Origin: an uncultured bacterium | GTDB taxonomy: Bacteria > Actinomycetota > Coriobacteriia > Coriobacteriales > Coriobacteriaceae | Length of the DNA stretch: 15,097 nt | Reading direction: 5' to 3' | Assembly: GCA_905215815.1 (NCBI GenBank) | Contig: CAJMRN010000050.1 | Coordinates: 1-15,097 of the forward strand | Part shown: piece by piece, positions 7,483 to 14,030 of the stretch | Layout of the letters: each line of letters begins with the position of its first letter | How positions within the stretch are numbered: position 1 is the first letter of the stretch | Program-made: the position numbers and the translations under genes | Notes under the pieces: model-generated | What the model saw: only the letters and a program-made list of their open reading frames with translations | Databases searched by the model: none | Told to the model about the DNA's origin: nothing

Positions 7483-7538
7483 TAGTCACCTGCGACGTTC
7501 TTGAATGACTAGTCGTTTAAGAACGTCGCAGGTGACTA
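7483..7538. repeat. 56-base near-perfect palindrome
   Basis: Arms 7483-7502 and 7519-7538 are perfect 20-bp reverse complements (TAGTCACCTGCGACGTTCTT on the left). The inner bases keep pairing, through two wobble pairs, to a CTAG tetraloop, making a stem of about 26 bp. It begins two bases after the purN terminator T-run and ends about six bases before the ribosome site of the PTS IIA gene. It has no T-run on either side. It could be a mobile repeat, a processing site or a translation-control hairpin. Confidence 0.85.
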
Positions 7539-7556
7539 GGTGAGAGAGGTGAGCGC

Positions 7557-8021
7557 ATGGCGGATAGCGAAGCACTGTTTACGCCTGAGCTGGTGTTTTT
7601 TGATTGGGAGTGCGCGACGCCGGATGAGGTGTTTGCGCGGCTCGAGGGTGAGCTTGCACCGCGTGGCTACATTTCGTCCGGTTGGCTTGACGCCGTTCGC
7701 GCACGCGAGGACGCCTATCCCACGGGCCTTGCCATGCCGGCGGCCAACATCGCTATCCCACACACCGACCCGGGGTTTGTGGCTAAGCCCTATATCGCGG
7801 TGGTAAAGCCCGCCGCGCCCGTCACGTTCAATGCTATGGCGGGCATGGGCGCCCCCGTGCCCGCGCAGATTATTATCAATCTGGGCATTGCCGAGCCGGG
7901 CGGCCAGGTCGAGGCCCTGCAAGCGCTTATGAATATCTTTATGGATGCCGACGCCGCAGCCGACGTGCTCGGCCAGGTCACACCTCAGGGCGTGGTCGAC
8001 GCCATCCGCCGTCACTTTTAA
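7557..8021 (+). CDS. PTS sugar transporter subunit IIA, fructose/galactitol type (orphan)
   Basis: The 154-residue product is a single EIIA domain of the fructose-mannitol fold (PF00359), which carries phosphate on a histidine between HPr and EIIB. The phosphorylation site is His69 in IAIPHTD, preceded by YPTGLAMP, the arrangement seen in galactitol-type (GatA-like) IIA proteins. The start follows AGAGGTGAG. No EIIB, EIIC or sugar-catabolism gene flanks it; the neighbours are purN and a foldase, so either it serves a permease elsewhere or it acts as a regulatory IIA. A 56-base palindrome ends just before its ribosome binding site and could influence its translation. The fold is secure; the sugar specificity is not. 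Confidence 0.88.
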   Translation: MADSEALFTPELVFFDWECATPDEVFARLEGELAPRGYISSGWLDAVRAREDAYPTGLAMPAANIAIPHTDPGFVAKPYIAVVKPAAPVTFNAMAGMGAPVPAQIIINLGIAEPGGQVEALQALMNIFMDADAAADVLGQVTPQGVVDAIRRHF

Positions 8022-8033
8022 GGTGGAGCTAAA

Positions 8034-8087
8034 CCGGCACCTGGGGACGTTCCTTATGTGCCGGCACTTGGGGACGGTCCCTAACTG
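8034..8087. repeat. Tandem 27-base repeat, two copies plus a partial third
   Basis: Copies at 8034-8060 and 8061-8087 agree at 22 of 27 bases and both begin CCGGCAC, followed by TGGGGACG. A third copy starts at 8088 with CCGGC only. The unit resembles the GCCGGCAC...GGGGACG repetitive palindromes found between genes in several gut bacteria (recalled, not checked). It lies just after the PTS IIA stop. Confidence 0.75.
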
Positions 8088-8100
8088 CCGGCTGCCAGTG

Positions 8101-8158
8101 CTGTCCCCTTTGCACCAAAATGGTGCAGATTAACCTGTCCCCCATGCACCAGGTGTGT
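8101..8158. repeat. CTGTCCCC/TGCACCA repeat pair with hairpins
   Basis: CTGTCCCC followed by TGCACCA occurs twice (8101-8117 and 8135-8151). The first copy carries a perfect TGCACCA-AAA-TGGTGCA hairpin (8111-8127) and the second a short GCACC-A-GGTGT hairpin. On the - strand both read GGGGACAG, the same core as at 10030, 10076 and 14042. It looks REP-like and non-coding. Confidence 0.75.
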
Positions 8159-8218
8159 CGCGGGGGCCGCGTTGTGACACAATGGCGTTTGTTCGATTCG
8201 TGATGCGAAAGGCCAACT

Positions 8219-9442
8219 ATGGCAAACAAGAAAAAGAACTCCGAGGCCGCGCCGACGCCCGAGCAGCAGGCTCGCGCTGCCTCCAGCTCTCGTAAGAAGC
8301 AGCGCAAGACGTACGTGTCTAAGACCGTCAAGATCGTCCTAGTGGTTATCGGCGTGTTGGCAATGCTGCTTTCCGTCTCGGCCATGGCGTGCTCCGGTCT
8401 AATGTCGCAGACCGAAAGCACCAGCTCGGGTTACAAGCTTACCGGCGGTGTCGCTGCTACCATCAACGGCACCAACCTCACCGAGGACACCGTGACCAAG
8501 CAAATCATGAGCATGCGCACGTCCTACGGCTACACCAAGGACAAGGACTGGGCGCAGTATCTGGTCGACAACGACCTGACGCCCAAGAAGTACCGCAAGC
8601 AGCTCATCGACTCCTACACGCAGCAGATTCTGCTTCAGCAGGCGCAGAAGGAAAACGGCGTGACGGTGTCGGACGAGGAGGTCGAGAAGGCATGGAAGGA
8701 CGCGTGCAAGAGCGCGGGCGGTGCCAAGACCTTTAAGAAGACCCTTAAGACCTACGGCTATACCGAGGACACCTACAAGGACTCGCTCAAGGAGAGCCTG
8801 GCACAGCAAAAGCTTAAGGATGCCGTGGCGCCCACCAGCAAGCCCAAGGACAGCGAGACCGTTAATTACATCAACGAGAACCTGTCTAACTACAACGATG
8901 CCCGCCGCTCGTCGAACATCCTGATCAAGGTCGATTCTGACGCTTCCGACGAGGACAAGGCCGCCGCCAAGGCAAAGGCGCAGGAGTGCCTGGACAAGAT
9001 CAACTCCGGCGAGCTGAGCTTTGAGGACGCCGTGGAGCAGTATTCCGACGACACTGGCTCCAAGGAGAAGAAGGGCGATGTGGGCTGGGACAAGCTCACC
9101 ACCTTCGTCGACAGCTACCAGGCGGCGCTCGAGGGGCTCAACAAGGGCGACGTGAGCGACGTGGTCGAGTCGACGTACGGCTACCATGTCATCAAGTGCA
9201 CCGACTACTTCCATGTCGATAGCCAGGTCGATGACATTAAGCAGGTGCCCAAGGACATCAAGAAGTATGTTTCCAACGTGGTGAAGACGCAGGCGGCCAG
9301 TACTGCATACAGCGAGTGGCTGGAGCAGTACAAGAAGGACGCCGACATCACCGTCAACCCCATGCCCAAGGACGTGCCCTATAACGTGAGTCTGAAGGGC
9401 GTCACCAAGAGCCCGACCGACGACGCGTCGACGACTGAGTAA
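8219..9442 (+). CDS. Membrane-anchored parvulin-type foldase (SurA/PrsA-like peptidyl-prolyl isomerase)
   Basis: The 407-residue protein should act outside the membrane, helping secreted proteins fold. A basic, disordered N-terminal tail (1-35) precedes one hydrophobic helix (about 37-57). Residues 75-205 resemble the helical SurA_N-type chaperone module (VAATINGTNLTEDTV at its start). Residues 228-328 form a parvulin domain, shown by RRSSNILIK (229-237), LSFEDAVEQYSDD (266-278), KGDVGW (285-290) and YGYHVIKC (320-327). The tail is Lys/Asp-rich, ending in a Ser/Thr/Asp run. Cys58 in SAMACSG could be a lipobox cysteine as in PrsA, but Ala at -3 and the long cytoplasmic tail favour a plain signal anchor. 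GAAAGG precedes the start. Whether the isomerase site is active cannot be judged here. Confidence 0.87.
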   Translation: MANKKKNSEAAPTPEQQARAASSSRKKQRKTYVSKTVKIVLVVIGVLAMLLSVSAMACSGLMSQTESTSSGYKLTGGVAATINGTNLTEDTVTKQIMSMRTSYGYTKDKDWAQYLVDNDLTPKKYRKQLIDSYTQQILLQQAQKENGVTVSDEEVEKAWKDACKSAGGAKTFKKTLKTYGYTEDTYKDSLKESLAQQKLKDAVAPTSKPKDSETVNYINENLSNYNDARRSSNILIKVDSDASDEDKAAAKAKAQECLDKINSGELSFEDAVEQYSDDTGSKEKKGDVGWDKLTTFVDSYQAALEGLNKGDVSDVVESTYGYHVIKCTDYFHVDSQVDDIKQVPKDIKKYVSNVVKTQAASTAYSEWLEQYKKDADITVNPMPKDVPYNVSLKGVTKSPTDDASTTE

Positions 9443-9456
9443 TCTGAGTAATCATG

Positions 9457-9482
9457 GGGCGGTGCCCGCGCGAGTGCCGCCC
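9457..9482. other. GC-rich hairpin between foldase and YqeY genes
   Basis: GGGCGGTGC and GTGCCGCCC form a 9-bp stem with two wobble pairs and an 8-base loop. No T-run follows, and the yqeY-family ribosome site starts 10 bases later, so it may be an mRNA-processing or translational element, not a terminator. Confidence 0.4.
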
Positions 9483-9491
9483 ACACTATTG

Positions 9492-9497
9492 AGGAGG
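9492..9497 (+). promoter_or_regulatory. Ribosome binding site fixing the YqeY start
   Basis: AGGAGG stands 8 bases before the ATG at 9506. The in-frame TTG at 9500 is only 2 bases away and is therefore rejected as the start. Confidence 0.8.
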
Positions 9498-9505
9498 ATT
9501 TGCAG

Positions 9506-9949
9506 ATGACCAACGAAGAGCTGCAGCAGGAAATGATCGCCGCCATGAAGGCCAAGGATAAGGTTCGCCTGTCCATCATTCGCCAGGTCAAGGCCGAGGT
9601 GAAGAACATCGAGGTTAACGAGCGCCGCGACGTGACCGAGGAAGACGTCAACAGCATGATCAAGCGTCTGATTAAGCAGACGAGCGAGACGCTGGAGATG
9701 TCCATCAAGGCCGGCACCGACCAGGAGCGTACCGACAACCTGACCGAGCAGGTCAAGATTCTGGAGAGCCTGCTGCCCGCGCAGGTTTCGGGCGAGGAGC
9801 TCGAGGCTCTCATCGAGCAGGTCATCGCCGAGCTGGGCGCCACGTCCAAGAAGCAGATGGGCCAGGTCATGGGAACACTCGGCAAGGCCACCGGCGGCAA
9901 CTTTGATAAGCCTGCCGCGGCAAAGATCGTCGGCGCAAAGCTCGCGTAG
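9506..9949 (+). CDS. GatB/YqeY domain-containing protein
   Basis: This 147-residue protein is the stand-alone YqeY family, related to the C-terminal tRNA-contacting domain of the GatB/GatE amidotransferase subunits. The visible signature is MIAAMKAKDKVRLSIIRQ (10-27) near the N-terminus, a charged helical middle (EEDVNSMIKRLIKQTSE), then LPAQVSGEEL and the closing helix with KKQMGQVMG and FDKPAAAKIV. Length and layout match the family closely. Its cellular role is not firmly established; a link to tRNA handling is inferred from the GatB relationship. It follows the foldase gene by 63 bases with a GC-rich hairpin between and is closed by a strong terminator, so the two may form one transcript. 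Confidence 0.93.
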   Translation: MTNEELQQEMIAAMKAKDKVRLSIIRQVKAEVKNIEVNERRDVTEEDVNSMIKRLIKQTSETLEMSIKAGTDQERTDNLTEQVKILESLLPAQVSGEELEALIEQVIAELGATSKKQMGQVMGTLGKATGGNFDKPAAAKIVGAKLA

Positions 9950-9979
9950 GGGCCGAGCGGCATATAGTTGATGTTGAGG

Positions 9980-10012
9980 GGGGCGTGGCCATTGCGGTCG
10001 CGCCCCTTTTTT
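9980..10012 (+). terminator. Intrinsic terminator after the YqeY gene
   Basis: GGGGCGTGGCC (9980-9990) pairs with GGTCGCGCCCC (9996-10006) through nine Watson-Crick and two wobble pairs, with loop ATTGC and six T's following. Confidence 0.93.
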
Positions 10013-10023
10013 GCTGGGCGGTG

Positions 10024-10090
10024 CTCATTGGGGACAGGCTTAAATGAGTACCCAATGAGCGGGCACTCATTTAAGCCTGTCCCCAATGAG
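10024..10090. repeat. 67-base palindromic GGGGACAGG element
   Basis: Arms 10024-10049 and 10065-10090 are perfect 26-bp reverse complements, with a 15-base spacer containing a further CCCAATGAG copy. GGGGACAGG lies in the left arm (10030-10038) and its complement in the right (10076-10084). It starts 11 bases after a complete terminator, so it is not needed for termination. No ORF overlaps it convincingly. Confidence 0.88.
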
Positions 10091-10155
10091 TGGGTTAAAG
10101 GTTGCGGGTTCTTTACGGGAATGTAGTGTGGGCTGCGGAAACGCGGTTCTTTCCG

Positions 10156-10161
10156 TACAAT
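10156..10161 (+). promoter_or_regulatory. Possible -10 element for the amino acid ABC operon
   Basis: TACAAT stands 35 bases before the ATPase start. The -35 region at standard spacing is GC-rich and unconvincing. Confidence 0.35.
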
Positions 10162-10196
10162 AGTGCAACTCGTGTAAACGCAGGGAAGGGACATTC

Positions 10197-10928
10197 ATGG
10201 CAGACATGATCGAGATCAAGCATCTCAACAAGTACTTTGGCGACCTGCATGTGCTCAAAGATATCAATCTCACCGTCAAGCGCGGCGAGAAGCTCGTAAT
10301 GATCGGGCCTTCCGGCTCGGGTAAGTCGACGCTCATCCGTTGCGTCGATTATCTGGAGGAGCCCACGTCGGGCGAGGTCGTCATCGACGGTACGCCGCTC
10401 ACCAAAAAGAATCACCTGGAGATGGCTCGCAAGTATAGTTCCATGGTGTTTCAGCAGTTCAACCTGTATCCCAACATGACGGTGCTCGGCAACCTGACGC
10501 TCGCGCCCATCAAGCTACAAAAGAAGAGCAAGGAGGAGGCGACCGAGATCGCCATCGCCGCGCTCAAACGCGTCGGCATGGCGCATAAGGCAGGCGAGTA
10601 TCCGCAGAACCTCTCGGGCGGTCAGCAGCAGCGCATCGCCATCGCCCGCGCCCTGTGCACCAAGCAGCCCATCATCCTGTTTGACGAACCGACCTCGGCG
10701 CTCGACCCCGAGATGGTCCAGGAAGTCCTTGACGTTATGATTGAGCTCGCGCAGGAGGACATCACCATGATCTGCGTGACGCACGAGATGGGCTTTGCGC
10801 GCCAGGTGGCCGACCGCGTCATCTTTATGGAGGACGGCCGCATCCTGGAGGAGGGCACACCCGAGCACTTCTTCGATAACCCCGAGAACCCGCGCTGCCG
10901 CGAGTTCCTGTCCAAGATTCTGCACTAG
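10197..10928 (+). CDS. Polar amino acid ABC transporter ATP-binding protein (GlnQ-like)
   Basis: This 243-residue cytoplasmic ATPase powers the importer encoded by the next three genes. All nucleotide-binding motifs are intact: Walker A GPSGSGKST (37-45), Q-loop Gln86 in VFQQFNLYP, signature LSGGQQQRIAIARAL (139-153), Walker B IILFDEP with catalytic Glu164, and the switch His196 in CVTHEMGF. VFQQFNLYP and THEMGFAR are typical of the glutamine/glutamate/arginine (PAAT) subfamily. AGGGAAGGG lies upstream of the ATG; the ATG at residue 4 is an unlikely alternative. The lipoprotein gene follows after 8 bases. A possible -10 (TACAAT) and a large palindrome lie upstream. Confidence 0.95.
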   Translation: MADMIEIKHLNKYFGDLHVLKDINLTVKRGEKLVMIGPSGSGKSTLIRCVDYLEEPTSGEVVIDGTPLTKKNHLEMARKYSSMVFQQFNLYPNMTVLGNLTLAPIKLQKKSKEEATEIAIAALKRVGMAHKAGEYPQNLSGGQQQRIAIARALCTKQPIILFDEPTSALDPEMVQEVLDVMIELAQEDITMICVTHEMGFARQVADRVIFMEDGRILEEGTPEHFFDNPENPRCREFLSKILH

Positions 10929-10936
10929 GCGCGGTG

Positions 10937-11812
10937 ATGGACATGACGGATATGACGAGGGCGGCCGTGTCGCGCCGTCACTTTTTGCAGCTGGCTGGCG
11001 CCGGCATGCTTGCGCTGACGGGGACCGCGCTTACCGGTTGCGGCAACTCCACCAGCGGCGAGGGTTCCGACAAGGGGTCCAAGCTTGCGGCCATCAAGTC
11101 GCGTGGCCATCTGAATGCCGGCGTTAAGAAGGACGTTCCCGGCTATGGCTATTACGACACCGCCAAGGGCCGCTTTGAGGGCATGGAAGTCGATTTGTGC
11201 TACCAAATCGCCGCTGCCGTCTTTGGCGTGAGCTACAAGGAGGCCCGCGCCCAGGAGCTTGTCGAGTTTACCGACGTAACGCCCAAGACGCGCGGCCCAC
11301 TGATCGATAACGGCCAACTTGACGTGGTCGCGGCGACCTACACCATCACCGACGAGCGCAAGAAGAGCTGGGATTTCTCGACGCCGTACCGCACCGACTA
11401 CGTGGGACTCATGGTCAAGAAGCGTTCGGGCTTTACCTCGATTGAGGACCTGGACGGCAAGGTCATCGGCGTGAGCCAGGGTGCTACCACGCAGGGCCTG
11501 ATCGAGCAGATGATCAAGGACAACGGCTTTAGCTGCAAGCCCGAGTTTAGGGCCTTTAGCGGCTACCCCATCATCAAGAGTTCGCTTGACGCCGGCAATA
11601 TCGATGTCTTTGCCATGGACCGCTCCACGCTGGCCGGTTACATGAACGAGACCGTTGAGCTGCTGCAGCCCGAGATCAAGTTTGGCGAGCAGGGCTACGG
11701 CGTGGCGACCAAGAAGGGCTGCGACCTTTCGGCCGTGGTCGACCAGGTGATTTGCGATCGCCTGGCCGACGGCTGGCTCGACCAAGAGGTCAAGACCTGG
11801 GGTCTTGTATAG
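10937..11812 (+). CDS. Amino acid ABC transporter substrate-binding lipoprotein (SBP family 3) with Tat-type signal
   Basis: From ATG 10937 this is a 291-residue solute-binding protein of the bacterial family 3 fold. The signal peptide holds SRRHFLQ (12-18), a twin-arginine match, a hydrophobic stretch (19-31) and the lipobox LTGC with Cys35, predicting a folded lipoprotein exported by Tat and anchored outside the membrane. The binding domain shows RFEGMEVDLC (79-88), VTPKTRGPLIDNGQLDVV (114-131), ATYTITDERKKSWDFS (133-148) and DLDGKVIGVSQGATT (171-185). Arg119 and Arg141 sit where family members grip the ligand carboxylate, favouring acidic or polar amino acids such as glutamate, aspartate or glutamine. 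GTG 10934 and ATG 10943 are possible starts; the RBS is weak, suggesting coupling to the ATPase stop 8 bases upstream. Confidence 0.93.
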   Translation: MDMTDMTRAAVSRRHFLQLAGAGMLALTGTALTGCGNSTSGEGSDKGSKLAAIKSRGHLNAGVKKDVPGYGYYDTAKGRFEGMEVDLCYQIAAAVFGVSYKEARAQELVEFTDVTPKTRGPLIDNGQLDVVAATYTITDERKKSWDFSTPYRTDYVGLMVKKRSGFTSIEDLDGKVIGVSQGATTQGLIEQMIKDNGFSCKPEFRAFSGYPIIKSSLDAGNIDVFAMDRSTLAGYMNETVELLQPEIKFGEQGYGVATKKGCDLSAVVDQVICDRLADGWLDQEVKTWGLV

Positions 11813-11823
11813 GCGCATCGTCC

Positions 11824-11831
11824 AAGGAAGG
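11824..11831 (+). promoter_or_regulatory. Ribosome binding site fixing the first permease start
   Basis: AAGGAAGG stands 6 bases before the ATG at 11838, which is preferred over the in-frame TTG at 11805 inside the lipoprotein gene. Confidence 0.75.
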
Positions 11832-11837
11832 AATCAA

Positions 11838-12584
11838 ATGCTCGAAGGATTGTTTGACGCCGACCGCTGGTCGACGACATTTCAAAACATGGGGCCCTTC
11901 TGGGAGGGCTTTGGCGTGACACTGCAGGTGGTCGTTGCCGGTCTGCTGCTGTCGCTGGTGCTGGGCACGCTGCTGGGCGTGTTCTCTACCACTCGTTCGC
12001 GCGTGCTGCGCGCCATAAGCCGCGTGTACGTGGAGTTTTACCAGAACACCCCGCTGCCCGTGCAGGTGCTCTTTATGTACATGGCCGGTCCGCAGTTTTT
12101 GCAGGCCATAACCGGTGCCGACCAGCCGGTGCGCATCGCGCCGTTTGTGCTGGGCTTCTTGGGCGTGGGCCTGTATCACGCGGCCTACATTTCGGAGGTC
12201 ATCCGCACTGGTATCGAGGCGGTTCCGCGCGGTCAGATGGAGGCGGCCCAGAGCCAGGGCTTCACTCGCGCGCAGGCATACTGGTACATCGTGCTGCCCC
12301 AGACGTTCAAGATCATTTTGCCGCCGCTGTGTAACCAGGCGCTCAACCTGGTCAAGAACACGTCGGTGCTGGCGCTCGTGGCCGGCGGCGACCTTATGTA
12401 CCGTTCCGACAACTTTGTGAGTCTGTACGGGTACCTGCAGGGATATATCGTCTGCTGCCTTATGTACTTCATCATCTGCTTTCCGCTCGCCATGCTGGTG
12501 CAGTGGCTCGAGCGCCGCTCAAAGGAGCGTCCGCGCGGTGTGAGCCTGGCCGAGCTGGGGCTCGACAACGTAGAGGAGGCCTAG
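11838..12584 (+). CDS. Amino acid ABC transporter permease (HisM/GlnP family), first subunit
   Basis: This 248-residue inner-membrane protein forms half of the translocation channel. About five hydrophobic helices are visible (25-50, 72-90, 100-118, 170-184, 203-224). The EAA loop that docks on the ATPase is GIEAVPRGQMEAAQSQG (125-141), followed by YIVLPQTFK, typical of the polar amino acid permeases. The N-terminal helix carries GFGVTLQVVVAG, as in GlnP-like proteins. A hydrophilic C-terminal tail (225-248) ends in acidic residues. The start follows AAGGAAGG. It is the third gene of the four-gene importer; the next permease begins 4 bases after its stop. Confidence 0.94.
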   Translation: MLEGLFDADRWSTTFQNMGPFWEGFGVTLQVVVAGLLLSLVLGTLLGVFSTTRSRVLRAISRVYVEFYQNTPLPVQVLFMYMAGPQFLQAITGADQPVRIAPFVLGFLGVGLYHAAYISEVIRTGIEAVPRGQMEAAQSQGFTRAQAYWYIVLPQTFKIILPPLCNQALNLVKNTSVLALVAGGDLMYRSDNFVSLYGYLQGYIVCCLMYFIICFPLAMLVQWLERRSKERPRGVSLAELGLDNVEEA

Positions 12585-12587
12585 CGC

Positions 12588-13226
12588 ATGGAAATCTTCA
12601 ACGCGACCAACCTGCTCTACATTTGGGGCGGCTTTGTTAAGACGATCGAGATCTCGGCGCTGTCGATCTTTTTCTCGCTCATCTTTGGCACGGTGCTGGC
12701 GCTCGTTAAGAGCTATGCGCCCCGCCCGTTCCGTATTTTGGTGAGCGCCTATATTGAGCTGTTCCGTTGCACGCCAAACCTGCTGTGGATCCTGTTTATC
12801 TACTTTACGGTGCAGGGTTTGGACATTGTGATTTCGACCATCGCCTTTACGCTGTTTACCAGCGCCGTTATGGCCGAGATTGTGCGCGGCGGCCTCAACT
12901 CGATTCCGCGCGGCCAGTTTGAGGCAGCGCAGAGCCAGGGCTTTGGCTTCTTTGCCACCATGTGCTACATCATTCTGCCGCAGACGTTTAAGACGATCAT
13001 TCCGGCGCTGTTTAGCCAGTGCACGACTGTCATCAAGGACAGCTCGTATCTTTCGGGCATTAACGTGGCCGAGCTCATGTACACGGCAAACGTCGTGATG
13101 GCCCACGCGATCGACCTATCGCAGGTGCTTATGCTCTACGGCCTAGTGTTTGCGATGTACTTTGTGCTCAACTTTGGTATCTCGTTGCTGGTGAGGGCGT
13201 ATCAGAGGCGAATGGTGGCAGCGTAG
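12588..13226 (+). CDS. Amino acid ABC transporter permease (HisM/GlnP family), second subunit
   Basis: This 212-residue permease pairs with the preceding one to form a heterodimeric channel. Helices are visible at about 20-41, 50-75, 82-98, 136-150 and 182-203. The EAA loop reads GLNSIPRGQFEAAQSQG (102-118) and is followed by YIILPQTFKTIIP (127-139), almost identical to the partner. Its ribosome site GAGGAGG (12573-12579) lies inside the end of the upstream gene and only three bases separate stop and start, so translation is coupled. A long imperfect hairpin follows its stop and may end or stabilise the operon transcript. Confidence 0.94.
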   Translation: MEIFNATNLLYIWGGFVKTIEISALSIFFSLIFGTVLALVKSYAPRPFRILVSAYIELFRCTPNLLWILFIYFTVQGLDIVISTIAFTLFTSAVMAEIVRGGLNSIPRGQFEAAQSQGFGFFATMCYIILPQTFKTIIPALFSQCTTVIKDSSYLSGINVAELMYTANVVMAHAIDLSQVLMLYGLVFAMYFVLNFGISLLVRAYQRRMVAA

Positions 13227-13232
13227 TCCTGC

Positions 13233-13325
13233 TTCCCCAAGCACGGCACCTTGCCCCTCAATCGTCGCTTGCGTACATTTAGTACGCGGCGCTCCTCTTT
13301 CGGGGCAATCTGCCGCACTTGGGAA
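13233..13325. repeat. Long interrupted inverted repeat after the ABC operon
   Basis: Outer arms pair in three blocks: TTCCCCAAG/CTTGGGAA (one bulge), CGGCA/TGCCG and TTGCCCC/GGGGCAA, separated by 2x2 internal loops. An inner hairpin GCGTAC-ATTTA-GTACGC (13271-13287) caps it. No T-run follows. It could be a Rho-assisted end, an mRNA-stabilising structure or a decayed mobile palindrome. Confidence 0.75.
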
Positions 13326-13397
13326 ACCAGGACGGTCGTAAGTGACAAAATGGGAATCAGGAATCGCCTATTTCTCATTTGTTAGAAAGGAATCGCG

Positions 13398-14021
13398 ATG
13401 AGCGATCTGGTGAACAAGAAGAGTCCTGTGGTCATTACCATCGCGCGCGACTTTGGCGCCGAGGGCCACGAGATTGGTCGCATGCTTGCCGACGAGTTGG
13501 GGATTCCGCTGTACGATAACGAGCTGCTGGTGCGTGCGTCGCTGCGCGCGGGCGAGTCGCTCGACAAGATGGCCGCCTACGACGAGCGCCTGGCCGTGGA
13601 GAACATGGCGTTTCTGCCCGACCGCTACGATGCGCGTTCGTACTCGGATAAATTGTTCCAAAAGATGAGCCAGGTGATTTTGGATCTGGGCGAGACCGAG
13701 AGCTGCATTATCGAAGGCCGTCTGTCCGATTACCTGTTGCGCAACAACCCCAATCACATTGCCGTGCTGGTGACCGCACCCTTTGAGGATCGCGTCGAGA
13801 TCGTGCGCAAAAAGCGCGGCCTTAACAAAAAGAAGGGCGCCAAGCTGGTCAAGCAGCAGCAGAAGGCGCGCGAGGCGTTCTATAAGCGCTACAGCGCCGG
13901 AAAGTGGAAGATGACGAGCGGCAAGGACATCGTCGTCAACCGCGCCAAGCTGGGCCGCGAGGGCTGCAAAGACGTTATCGCCGCAGCCTACCGCTACAAG
14001 GTGGCGCAGTTCGAAGGTTAG
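13398..14021 (+). CDS. Cytidylate kinase-like family protein
   Basis: The 207-residue product resembles the cytidylate-kinase-like family (PF13189), stand-alone P-loop proteins often annotated as kinases but without a proven substrate. The N-terminus reads VVITIARDFGAEGHEIGRML (11-30), matching the family's ISRxxGSGGxxIG loop except that the central GSGG is GAEG. Later matches are LGIPLYDNELL (34-44), ESCIIEGRLSDYLL (101-114), which corresponds to the Walker-B-like region, and VLVTAPFEDRVEIV (123-136). The basic Lys-rich segment 137-156 could form the lid. The start follows AGAAAGGAA. It is separated from the ABC operon by a hairpin and is convergent with the downstream flavoprotein, so it is probably transcribed alone. 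Confidence 0.82.
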   Translation: MSDLVNKKSPVVITIARDFGAEGHEIGRMLADELGIPLYDNELLVRASLRAGESLDKMAAYDERLAVENMAFLPDRYDARSYSDKLFQKMSQVILDLGETESCIIEGRLSDYLLRNNPNHIAVLVTAPFEDRVEIVRKKRGLNKKKGAKLVKQQQKAREAFYKRYSAGKWKMTSGKDIVVNRAKLGREGCKDVIAAAYRYKVAQFEG

Positions 14022-14030
14022 CCGACCAAA

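Noticed and set aside
8034..8158. Possible CRISPR-like array
   Set aside because: Only two full 27-base copies lie directly head to tail with no spacers, the copies differ at five positions, and no cas gene is present.
8172..8182. TTGTGACACAA palindrome upstream of the foldase as an operator
   Set aside because: It is a clean 11-base palindrome that may overlap a -10-like CACAAT, but it is single-copy in the window and no regulator is nearby, so it is not distinguishable from chance.
8399..9214. 271-codon - strand open frame opposite the foldase gene
   Set aside because: It is a shadow of the parvulin gene: Leu/Val-rich low-complexity translation, no RBS and no domain.
10925..11818. 297-codon - strand open frame opposite the binding-protein gene
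   Set aside because: It mirrors the lipoprotein gene almost exactly and shows no motif; a composition artefact.
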